Positions 43,842-54,200 of a DNA stretch of 58,331 bases are shown piece after piece. Where the stretch lies: contig NZ_JACAOS010000023.1 of assembly GCF_013386165.1 (NCBI RefSeq), positions 1-58,331 on the forward strand, given 5' to 3'. Below the pieces are notes generated by a model. That model saw nothing but the letters and a program-made list of their open reading frames with translations. It was not told the origin of the DNA and ran no database searches. The stretch's first letter is position 1. Every line of letters begins with the position of its first letter. Source of the DNA: Pseudomonas gingeri. Lineage in GTDB: Bacteria; Pseudomonadota; Gammaproteobacteria; Pseudomonadales; Pseudomonadaceae. The position numbers and the translations under genes were made by a program.

Positions 43842-44276
43842 TCAGTCCAAGGCGGGTGATGGCTGATCAGACAGGGGGGCCCCCTCAAGCAGGGCATCCA
43901 CCACCGCACGCGCCACCTCCACCGAATGCAGCATGCCCCAGAACAACGACCGCTCCACGGGGTTGGTATGCAGGCTGATTTCGTCACCGTTGAGTTCGGC
44001 CGTTTCGAGCAGATTGGAAACGTAGGTCAGCGCATCCTGGGCATTGATGCCTGGCTGGATAGCGAACAGCGTGGGTTTGTACGAAGCTTCGGGAGTGACG
44101 GGTTTGGAGCAGGTGAACGCGAGGGTATCGAGCAGACGGCCCGTGCTTGTGAGGGCCGGCTCGGACTCATTCTCGTTGGATGGGGTATCAGGGAGTTTGC
44201 GCAAGTACATCGCCCTGTCGGCGGTGCTGAGGGCTTTGCGAACAGGGGGCGGATCGGGTGTAATTTTCTTAGCCAT
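43842..44276 (-). CDS. DUF3077/DUF6124-like small protein
   Basis: A 144-residue protein. The first 60 residues are polar and low in structure (MAKKITPDPPPVRKALSTAD). The second half is a helical domain, FAIQPGINAQDALTYVSNLL then SLFWGMLHSVEVARAVVDAL, which resembles Pseudomonas proteins annotated as DUF3077 or DUF6124, whose function is unknown. The start is the ATG at 44276 with AGGAG seven bases upstream. The frame stays open to 44552, but that upstream part is a structured leader that holds a terminator, not coding sequence. Confidence 0.78.
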   Translation of the reverse strand: MAKKITPDPPPVRKALSTADRAMYLRKLPDTPSNENESEPALTSTGRLLDTLAFTCSKPVTPEASYKPTLFAIQPGINAQDALTYVSNLLETAELNGDEISLHTNPVERSLFWGMLHSVEVARAVVDALLEGAPLSDQPSPALD

Positions 44277-44500
44277 GGAGATACTCCTATTCAATAAAGG
44301 AGCCCGCCACATTTCGTTACCAAGCGAAGGGGTGGCGAACTGTACGCAGGTTGGTAAACCGGTGAATAGGAACCGGCAGGCCGAAGCCTCCTGCGCACAG
44401 CCCGCCATAACGCGAACACAAAAAAGCCGCAATCGCGGCGCTGTGCGCCTACTCAAATCCGGGTTACCAAGCCCGATCGCTGAATTTGCAGCGACAATCG
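44277..44500 (-). ncRNA. structured 5' leader of the DUF3077-like gene, candidate riboregulator
   Basis: On the minus strand the leader can fold in order as: a hairpin TCGCTG/CAGCGA (44494-44477); GGCGC-ACA-GCGCC (44449-44437); an intrinsic terminator GCCGC-GATT-GCGGC with T6 (44439-44420) that shares three bases with the previous stem, so both cannot form together; a 17-bp stem (44406-44390 with 44350-44334) complete when G-U pairs are allowed; a competing 10-bp stem (44341-44332 with 44310-44301) that reuses part of that arm; and CTCCT (44302-44298) able to pair with the AGGAG ribosome-binding site (44288-44284). This arrangement suggests control of both termination and translation. Structures were found by eye, not by a folding program. 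Confidence 0.6.
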
Positions 44501-44683
44501 AACTGTAGCCCTGGCGTTTGGCGCACGCAATATTCTCCCATGCCTGAAGCATGTGGGAAATATGAGTTTTTTCGGCAGGCTATTTCGCGTATTGATTGAG
44601 TATCGCTGAGCCGTGCTTTCTAAAGCGAAGATCCAAGCCTTACCCCATATTGATGAAGGCGTGTCGATCAGCAAGGGTCGACG

Positions 44684-44908
44684 TCAGAAAGCAGTGGCTC
44701 CCAAAACAAAAACAACGTTAAGTAAGTGCCATTCAAATCCGTCCCCTTTTCCTCCATAGAAGACGTGTTCAATACCTGTCATCAGACCACCGTCCTTGTT
44801 GTAAGTGCTCGCGCCCCACGATGTATCTATTTATCTTGGAGCAGGTAATGCCTTGATTGCGTCATCTACAATATCCCTAGCTTTTTTTGCCCCAAGCTGG
44901 CTGACCCT
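44684..44908 (-). pseudogene. orphan CdiA toxin-tip remnant
   Basis: Directly after the immunity stop and in the same frame, the minus strand reads RVSQLGAKKARDIVDDAIKA and LPAPR, one TAA stop at 44831, then IDTSWGASTYNKDGGLMTGI and EHVFYGGKGDGFEWHLLN. From memory, the GGLMTGIEHVFY region resembles C-terminal toxin domains of Pseudomonas haemagglutinin-type proteins. The internal stop, lack of a start and short length show decay. It would be a displaced former CT module left behind when the present toxin/immunity pair came in. Confidence 0.55.
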
Positions 44909-45298
44909 TTACTTTTTCAAACTTCGCCACATATCATTTAAAACAATTAGCACCCTAGAATAAACCAGCAACTGAACCTCAAAAACCACAACACCCTCCG
45001 AAAGATGAATTTCTAAAGGAATTGAAATATTCACATTATGGGTCGCCGAAGCCTGCGAAAACACCGCAGCAGATAGATAACTAGTGATCTTTAATATATC
45101 AGAATAAAGAACACCAACATTTTTTTCCTTAGATTTTATAGCTACGCCTTTTTCAAAAATCTTTAAGGCACAGTTATCCAAATCAATTTCATATACTCCC
45201 TGACCCAGTTCGGAATCACTACTGAGAGGTATATAGCCTCCATAACCAGACACATTGAGGCTTTTCAGTTGTTTGCTCGCTGCCTTTGGATGGCTCAC
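44909..45298 (-). CDS. candidate CDI immunity protein
   Basis: A 129-residue soluble protein with no signal peptide: MSHPKAASKQLKSLNVSGYG, GVYEIDLDNCALKIFEKGVA, ending MWRSLKK. No family is recognised. Its GTG start shares the last base of the TAG stop of the giant exoprotein gene (TAGTG, 45298), so the two are tightly coupled. Small size, position just after the toxin tip and AT-rich composition unlike the flanks are the classical signs of a CdiI-type immunity gene. Function is inferred from position only. Confidence 0.65.
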   Translation of the reverse strand: MSHPKAASKQLKSLNVSGYGGYIPLSSDSELGQGVYEIDLDNCALKIFEKGVAIKSKEKNVGVLYSDILKITSYLSAAVFSQASATHNVNISIPLEIHLSEGVVVFEVQLLVYSRVLIVLNDMWRSLKK

Positions 45299-48200
45299 TA
45301 CTTTAGCCCCTTCAAAAAATCTCTAAGTCCTTCTTTGGTAGCGGGAAAACTAAAAGAGAATTGCTCGCCCACTTTCCCTGCCCCTAATGCTGCGCCTTCC
45401 TCTGACGCGTAATAGCCTTTAAGGGTGACTGTCTTGGCACCTTGAGACTGAGTGTATTCTAGGAGTTTTTTAAGCGGCCCCACTAATTCGGAGGCCCCAT
45501 CCGGACCATAGCCAATAAAACCTTTCGATGTGCCTACAGCAAAGTCGTCAAATATAACCTCACCAGCATTCATCGTCACTTTCGGGGAGTATATGGTTCC
45601 GACCCCGTTAGCAGCATCAAATGAAACTTTCCCAAGATCGGTTGCCACAGGCAAGGTTGCTTTTGCACCATCTTTTAGAGCAATAGCCCCCCCACCAAAC
45701 ACCCCTAACGCTGTACCACCTAACGCTGCATCCCCACTCGCCATTTCTGCAGCAATGATAGCCGTCTCATTGCACATCGCCGGAGCCAGCGCGCATCCCA
45801 TCGCCAATTCGGGAAGGACAACAGCAGCACCCACACCACCCGAAGCATAAACCCAGCCCGCGACAAAGTCATGCCCTGGCCCTTCGTACCCATCACCCCT
45901 GGCTTGCGATCTCTGGGCCTCGCTTCTTTGTTCCGGGGTCGCACCCTGCTGAACCAAATAAGCATCCAGACTGGCCGCCGCCGCCCCATAACCGGCATTC
46001 AACGGAAAGGAGATTTCGTTGTTTTCAACAGCGTTCTTGGCCGCGTTTCCTCCAGCTACCGCACTCGCCGAATCGCCCCCCACCAAGCCACCGACCAAAC
46101 CACCGGCCAATGTCGACAACGTCGATATTTTCTGTTTTTCAACTTCGCTCAGCTCACTGGCCTGCTTGCCCGGATAAAGCTGGGTCGCAATCAGCTCTCC
46201 CAGACTGGCTCCTGCGGCCCCAGCCAGGGCCGAGGTCTGCTGGGACTTGGCCAATACCGCGCCAAGCACGGCGTGAGCCATGATTCTCGCTTCAAGGTTG
46301 TCACCGGTACTAGCCTTGATCACACCGGCCAGATACGGTGCCGACGCTCCCACCAGTGCTTGAGCGACATTACCGCCAGCCAGACCTTGGATCGCCGCCG
46401 TGACCGCCTGCGCCGCTCGTTGATAATTGCCGCCCGTACCGTAATCCTCCAGGACGGCGTTGGTGACCTGGGTGGATATTTGTTCATTTGTGGGATTGGT
46501 GTTGCCGCTCTGGGCCAACTGCTGACGAGCCGCTTCAACCTTCTGTGGATCCTTCAGGGCCTTGGCCGTTTCGATCGCACCCTGGGTGCGAATGATGTCG
46601 ATTGCCTGGTTGCCGATTTCACCAATCAACTGAGCCTGACGCAGGCGTTTCTGCTCTTTCTCTTTATCGAAAATCGGGCTCAAGGCGTTATTGGCATGTT
46701 CGACATCACGACTCAGCGTGGCGACATCCTGCTGTTGCTTGCCCTGATCGCGAATATTGATTTCACCCGCTGAAACAGCCGAGTAGGTGCTACTGCTGTC
46801 ATGCCCACTATGGTTGGCGCCCGTCAGTAACAAGCTGCCCATATTCCCTATGAACGTTGAACCCGTATCGCCACCGGTACCACCACTGACACTTTGATGT
46901 TGGCTGCTGAAGTCAGCTTCGTTGTGAATACCCGTCCATCCCAGGGTGCCCGTACTCAGTTTGTTTTGATACGCACTGGCGGTGCTTGCAATCACACTGC
47001 CGTTAAGCTGCGTGTGCTCTCCAACATTGACCTGATACCCCCCCTTGCCAGCAAACAGGCCTGTTTGCTCCTGTACGCTCTCGAAGTTGGACTTGATTTT
47101 GTCCTGGCTGACGCTAAGCGATGCGCTGCCCGTCATGCTGCCAAAGGTAAAACTGCCACCAGCACTAGCATTGGCCTGCTTGGAATCGAAACGATCGGTG
47201 TCTTGCAGGCTGGTCAAGGTCAGGTTGCGGCCAATATCGGCAATCACTTTTTGTGCCGTGGCTTGCGCGCCTTCCAGCGTCGTGTCACGGCCACTTTTCA
47301 AGGTCAACTGATTACCCGCGTTAACCGTGGTTTCTGTCCACGCGCTGCCGTTGCCTGTTTCCTTACCTGTACCGCTATTGGCATTGGCGAATATGCTCAG
47401 ACCCGCACCGCTGGAACCGACCCCCAAACTAATCCCAATCGCCCCGCCACCACTCTTGTTGGAACCATCAAGTCGTTGTGAGTTGATACCCGCGCTCAGA
47501 TCAATGTCATGAGCCGCTGTCATCGACACATCGTGGCCCGCCTGTAGCTTGCCACCGACGACCGCTATATCTCCCGTCGCAGAACCAGGCTGACCGCTCC
47601 CTACCGCAATGATGTTCAGATCCTTGCCTGCGGTCAGGCTGCCCCCCTGACTGGTACTCTGCTCCTGAACCTGCTTGGAGCTGGACTTCTGTGTACCTAG
47701 CGACAAGGCAATACCTACAAAGCTGCCTGTACTCGCACCGGACTGAATCGCCTGAGCGCCTTGCCAGGCCTGATACCCAGATAACCCGGCCTTGACCCCC
47801 TGGAGTGCGGCGAGACGAGAGTCATCTTCCTGCTTTGAAGCCTGAACCGTTTGCACCGCTGTATTGACAGCCTCGCCCACGACCCCGGACAAGGCCAGTG
47901 TCAGGCCACTTTTACTGCTCTCTTGAGTGGTTTGGGTAGAACTGCCATTGGCTGCATCTGTGATGTAGACATTTTGTCCCGCAAGATTGATGTCTTTATC
48001 CGCGACCACATCGCTGGCCTTGACGCTCAGGTCCTTACCGGCGGTGATGTTCACGCTGCCCAACACACTGCCGACGGTGCTAGCTTTCTGCATCTGGCTT
48101 TCAGTGCTTTGCGAATAGGTATTCTTGGAGGAACCCAAGGTCACGCCTATCCCACCAGAGCCCATCAGGCCTGACTCTTTAGTTGACTGGCTATGTTGTG

Positions 48201-51200
48201 CACTGAAGTGCTCGGTACCACTTTCTATACGAATATCGTTACGGGCTTGCAGGTTGGTTTCTTCAGTCGACACAACATTACTGGCGGACACCGCAAGGTC
48301 ATGCCCCGCCTGAATCAGTGTGCTATCAGCACTGAGCGTCGTTCCGGTCAGTGACGTGCTGCTGGAAGAGTCACTGCTCATCTTACTGGTGCTGGAAAAA
48401 CCGAAACCGCCTGACTTCGACTCGGCCGAAGCACTGAATTGGCTGTTTTGCGCCGCGCTCAAATTGACATCGTTGCCCGCACGAACCAACAGGGCTCCTT
48501 TGTCACTATTAACAGACGAGCCCGTGATGTTGACGTCATTCACGGCAACGATCGTGGCCTTCCCTTGCGCTTGGATGACGGAGGAAACGGCTTGCTCACT
48601 GCCGCTTTCCGTCATCGTCGATGACTTTTTGCCCCAAGCACCTTTCTTGGTTTTGGAGTAATAGGAATAGTCGCTATTTTGCGCCGTATCCAGGTTCAGG
48701 TCATTGCCAGCATAGAGGTAAGCTTCATTGCCGGCACTCACACGGCTTGCAGTCACTTCAAGGTCTTTGCCCGCAACCAGAGCAACACTGCCACCCGCAG
48801 TCACACCAGTAGAAACCTGCTGGGTGTGATCCTCCTGACGGGTGATCTTGTTGGTCTGGACGAAGGAGTGCTGCTCGTCCGCCGCCGAAGCCAAGGTCAA
48901 ATCACCGACCGCCGACAGCGCCACGTCACGCTTGGCATCGATCTGACTGGCGATGGCCGTCAGGTCGCGCCCGGCACTGACCGTCAGGTCCCTGCCAGCC
49001 GTTACGCTGGAGCCATTCTGAACCACGCTCTTGTCGCTGGAACGGACACCCAGCGTCTGGCTGTTCACTTGCTCGGCTGAGGTGATGTTCACATCGCGCC
49101 CAGCCTTGAGCGTGGTGTCCAGCGTGCTTTTCAACACGCCACCGCTGTTGTCGATATCGCGCCCGGCGCTGACCGTCAGGCTGTTGCCCGCCTCGATCCG
49201 CGCGGCGCTATCGGCGAAACCACGCTGTTCGCTTTTCTCACCGATGCCGCTTTCGTGAGTGGTGATGGTGCGCTCGTTGATCACGTCGCCCGTGGTGGCG
49301 GTCACGCTCACATCACGGCCCGCGATGATGCCGCCCGCCTTGTTGACCAGGTTATTGCTCGCCAGCGCATCCAGGCGATTACCTGCTTCCAGCAACCCGC
49401 TGTTGGTCAGGTCATTGCCGGCCGTGACCGACAGGTTGTTACTGGCCCGCAAGGTCCCGGCGTTGTTCAGGTCCTTGCCCGCAATCAGGCTCACGTCACT
49501 GCCCTGGATCAACGCGCCATTGGCCGCCAGGCGGTTGCTGGCGTTGGCCAGGTACAGCACCGGCACCAACACCTGCTCGCCGTTCACCGTCTGGTTTTCC
49601 ATCCAGACGATATCGTGGGTCAGGGCCGCGACCTGTTCGGAAGTCAGGCTCACCCCCAGTTGCAGGTTGAGCGCCTGTTTGCTGGTGATGGCGTTGTTCA
49701 TCAGGTACTTGAACATCGCGTCATCGGAGGTCTGGCCGTCGATAAAACGCTGGCCGGTACGGGCAGTCACCGCCTGCTGGATCAGTTTCTGTTCATAGAA
49801 GCCGTCACCCAGGCGCTTGGCGCTGTCATCCGGGTTATAACCCAAGCCCGAGAGCAGGTAGTCCGAACTCATGAACTGCTTGAGGTCGGTCAGCACCGGG
49901 TTGGTTTCGATCAGGTATTTCTGCGGGCTGGACCTGACCGACATATCCGGCAAGCCCTGGACGCGAGCCAGGGGCTGACCCTCGGAGATTGGATTCACAC
50001 CGATATTGCTGTCATGGCCGGGCAACTGAATGGCACCGCTGCCGGAGTCCACAGGTGCACCGACATCAATGGCGCTGGCGCCCACGCTATTTCCGGTGGC
50101 CTGACGGGTAGTCTGGGTCAGTTGCCGATCATTGATGGCGACCTGCGAGATATCGCCGATCTGGCCGTCACGCACCTGGACTTGCGGCAGGCTTTGCTGG
50201 CGCTGGGCGGTACCGACCGTCGTGCCGCCCATGCTCCAGCTTTGCGAGCCAGGATTGGCCTGGCTGGCCTGCTGAAGCGAACCACCCTGCCCGCTCAAGC
50301 GGAACAGGCCGTTTTGCCCGGTGGGTAGGCTGAAGCCCGGCAGGGCCAGGGGATTGACCTGCTGCTGCGCCAGATTCGGCGGCAGTTGCGAGTTGACGGT
50401 GATCCGCGTGGAAAAATTGCTGCCCGAGGACTGGGTGTCGGTGCGTGGACCCGCGCCTACGTAGGTGTAGCCCGGACGCACGACGCTGTTGTCGATGCCG
50501 CTTTGCGCCCGGACGTTGACCGCACCACCGGCCTGGATCACTGCGGCATAACTCTGGTCGCCGGAGTCCAGTTTACGGGTGGTACGCAGTTGTACCCACT
50601 CCCGCTCGGTCGAGCCGATAAAAGCGCTCATGGCCGCCTGGAGACCACCCAGGTTGTTGGGGTTGTAGCCTGCACTTTGAAACCAGTACTGGTTGGTAAA
50701 GGCGGCGGCGTTCGCGTACCAGCCTTCCGGGTGACGGGTACGCTCGGACACGAAGATACGCGAGGTTTCGGTCTCACCGGTTTCCAGGCCGCTGTTGGTC
50801 AGGTTATTGACCTGGGCGCTGAAGCTGCCGCCGGCGGCGATGGTACTGCTCTGGTTGAGCAGGTCGCCGCCTTGAATACTCAGATTGGTGCCGGCCGTGA
50901 TGCTGGAGGCCGCACTGGCCTCGGTCACTTCGAACTTGTCCCGCTGAGTGATCTGCCAGACGTGGTTCATCTTGCCGTCGCTGCAGTCACTGGCGTTAAA
51001 GCTTTCGATACATTGAGTTTCAGTGATCGAAGCGGTGTAGAGGCCCAGATTGTTGGTGGTCAGCACAGTTCGCACGTTCTTGATCGTGCCCGCCGACAGA
51101 CTCATGCTGCCATCGCTCTGGATCGTGCCCGAGCTGTTGAGGATGCTGCTGGCCAGGCCACCAAGCCCGTCGCGATCTACCTTCAAGTTGCCCAGGCTGT

Positions 51201-54200
51201 AGATGTTCCCGTAGCTGTTGGTCAACGAATCGACCCGCAAGCCCATGTCGCTGCCGCTGAAGATCAGTCCATGGTCATTGAGCAATGCCCCGGTGGTCGC
51301 GGTCAGGGCCTGCGAACTGCCCAAGGTGCCGTAGTTGTTGATACCAGCAGCGCTGACACTCATGTTGGCCGCCGAGGTCAGGCGACCGTAGTTGTTCAGC
51401 ACACCACCGACATTGATCGTGGTGTCTCCGCCCCCGGCAATGCTCCCGCTACTGCCAACGTTCACCGAGGCGGCGGTCAGCCCAAGGGTACCCAAACTGC
51501 TCAAGCGACCATTGCCACCGTAGCTGCCACTCAGGTTCAGATTCACCGTGCCATCACTGGCAATCAACCCATCGTTGTTCCAGTTGCCACCGTTGCCGGT
51601 CAGGCTGGTGGACGCCAGCAACTGCCCGCCCGCCGTCTGGTTCAGGGTGTTGACGTTCACCGTCAAGCGCCCGGCCTGGATCACGCTGCTGTTGGTCCAG
51701 TTATCCGCCGTCAGCGTCAACCCGCCACGGGTCACCAAGCTGCCGCCCGCGTTCAAGATATTCGCGGTGGCAATATCAAAGGTGCCGTTACCCACATGCA
51801 GCAAGCTACCGCCCAGGTTCTGGAAGCCCCCGGCATTCACAGTCAAATCGCTGTTAGCGGTTTCCAACTTGCCATTGCTGTTGTCGAACAACCCACCAAT
51901 CTGAAACTCGGTCTTGCCGCTACCACCCAGCGCCCGCAGTTGCCCGGTCTGGTTATCCAGGCTGGCCGCACGCACGCTCAGGGTGCTATCACTTTCGATA
52001 ATGCCCAGGCGGTTGTTCAGCGCGCCGTTGAGGCTGAGGTCGATCTGTTGGCCGGCGATCTGGCCATCGTTGTCGCCGCTGTTGTCGAAGTTGTTGCCAC
52101 TGACCTTGACCAGACCCTTGGCGTACAAGCCGCCGTTGCGGTTATCGAAATCGGCGGTGGTGATCACTGCATCGCCGCTTTGCGCCGAGATCCGCCCGCC
52201 GTAGTTGTCGATCCCGCCCAGCGCACTCAGGTTCAGGCGCTGGGCCTGGGTGGTGCCGCCCTGGCGGTTGTTGTTCAGGTCGTAGCCGTTTTTCAGCACG
52301 CCGACGATGTGGGCTTCGAGAGCGCCCTTGATACTTGCCAGAGTACCGCCACGGTTGTCGAGGTTGGCGGCGCCGACGTTCAGGTCGCCGTTCTGGGCCA
52401 AGAGCTTGCCGCTCTGGTTGTCGATATCGCCTGTAACCGTCAGGTTCAGCGCACCCTGGCTTTGCACGGTGCCCTTGCCATTGGCGAGGCTGGCGGCGCT
52501 GAGCTTCACGTCAGCGTTCTGGCTGTAGATCAGGCCGTCGCCGCTGTTCTGCACGGCGCCGCTGGAAGTCAGGGTCAGTACATCATTGGCCGCCACGGTG
52601 CCGCGATTGCTGTTGTCGAGACCGCCTGTGAGCACGCTCAACAGACCCTGGCTGACCAGTTGCCCGCCCTGGTTGTTGATCTGGCTGCTGCGGCTGATCA
52701 GCAACGGACCGGCACTGGCCAGCTTGCCGTTGGTGTTGGTGAGGACGCCCAGCAGGTCGAGATTGACCGCGCCATTACCGGTCAGGCTGCCGCCGGTGTT
52801 GTCCAGTGTGGTCCCGGTGAAACCCAGGGCCTGTTGTGCACTGATGCTGCCGCCGTTGTTCAGGGCCATGGCATTCAGCGTCAGGGCCGTGCCGCTGTCG
52901 ATGGAACCGCCCGATGCGTTGTTCAGCAGACCGCTGACGGTCAGTTGCTGGGCCGCGCCGCTGGACAGAATACCGGCGCTGTTGTCGAGACTCGCGGCGT
53001 TGAGGGTCAAGGCCTGCTGGCTGACCAGCGCACCGGCATTGCCGTTGAGCAGTGCGCCACTGAGGGTCACATCAAGATTGCCGTTGCGGCTGGACAAGGT
53101 GCCGCTGTTGCGGTTGTCGAGACTGCCGCCATTGACGGCCAGTCCCTGCCAGCCGGAGAGCAAACCACCCTGGTTGATAACGCTGGTGGCGGTCACGCCC
53201 AGTTGGTTATTGCTGATCAGCTTGCCGCCGCTGTTGTCCAGGGTCCGGCCAGTGAGGTTGAAACTCTGGCTACTGGAAAGTTCGCCGTTCTGGTTGTTCA
53301 GGTCGCGCAGGCGGTTGAGGCTCAACGGTCCCTGGGCGTTCAACAGGCCGTTGCGGTTATCCAGGTCGCCGCCGGCCAGGTCCAGATTGATCGCCTGGCT
53401 GCCGAGCAGACGCCCGCCGTTCTGGGTCAGGGCGCCGAGGTTCAAGCCGATATCGCCCTTGGCCGAGACTTCACCACCGTTGCTGGAATCCAGACTGTTG
53501 GCGGTGATCGTCAAACCACCCTGGCTGTTGATCAGACCATTGCCGGTGTTGTTCAGAGCCATCGCATTAAGGGTTACGGCGCCAGTGCCGAGCAGCGTGC
53601 CGCCCTGGTTGTTCAAGTCGGCACTGGTGATTTTCAGGCTTTGTGCAGCGTTGATCAGCCCCTGGTTCTGGTTGGTCAGCAGACCGCTAGTCGTCAGGCT
53701 GAGGTCGCTACGACTGGTGAGCGTCCCGCCGCTGTTATCCAGGCTGGCAGCCTGCACATCGAGCGCGGCGGCGGCGATCTGGCCCTTGAGGTTGGTCAGC
53801 GCCTGATTGACCCGCAAGGTCACGGCCTGGTTGCTCAGCAGCTTGCCGTTGCTGTTATCCAGGCTGTCGGCGATGACACTGAAGGCCTGGGCGCTGGAGA
53901 TTTCACCACCCTGGTTGTTCACGCCCTTGAGGTTGTTCAGCAGCAGAGACGGCGCATTGATCAGGCCGTTCTGGTTGTTCAACTGACCGTTGTTCAGGTC
54001 AAGGCTCAGGGCGGTGTGGCTGAAGAGCTTGCCGCCCTGCTGGTCGAGGCCGCTGACGCTGGCGGTCAGGGCCTTTTCGCTACCGATACTTCCGCCCTGG
54101 TTGGTGACCTGCCCGGCGGTGAGGGTCAGGCTGTCGGCGCTGCTCAGGTTGCCGGTGCTGTTGTCGTAGGCCCCAGTGGTGACACCCATCGCGCCTTTGG

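Noticed and set aside
44277..44552. N-terminal extension of the DUF3077-like protein by 92 codons
   Set aside because: The stretch contains an intrinsic terminator and complementary arms, while the ATG at 44276 has an AGGAG site at good distance.
44453..44674. A 73-codon minus-strand frame before the structured leader
   Set aside because: Translation is Arg/Ser-rich with no recognisable pattern, and its end runs into the leader hairpins. It is better explained as promoter and leader DNA.
44684..44833. Firm assignment of the toxin remnant to the EndoU nuclease family
   Set aside because: Only a short stretch resembles toxin tips I remember, and the catalytic region of EndoU cannot be identified. 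It is called a generic toxin remnant.
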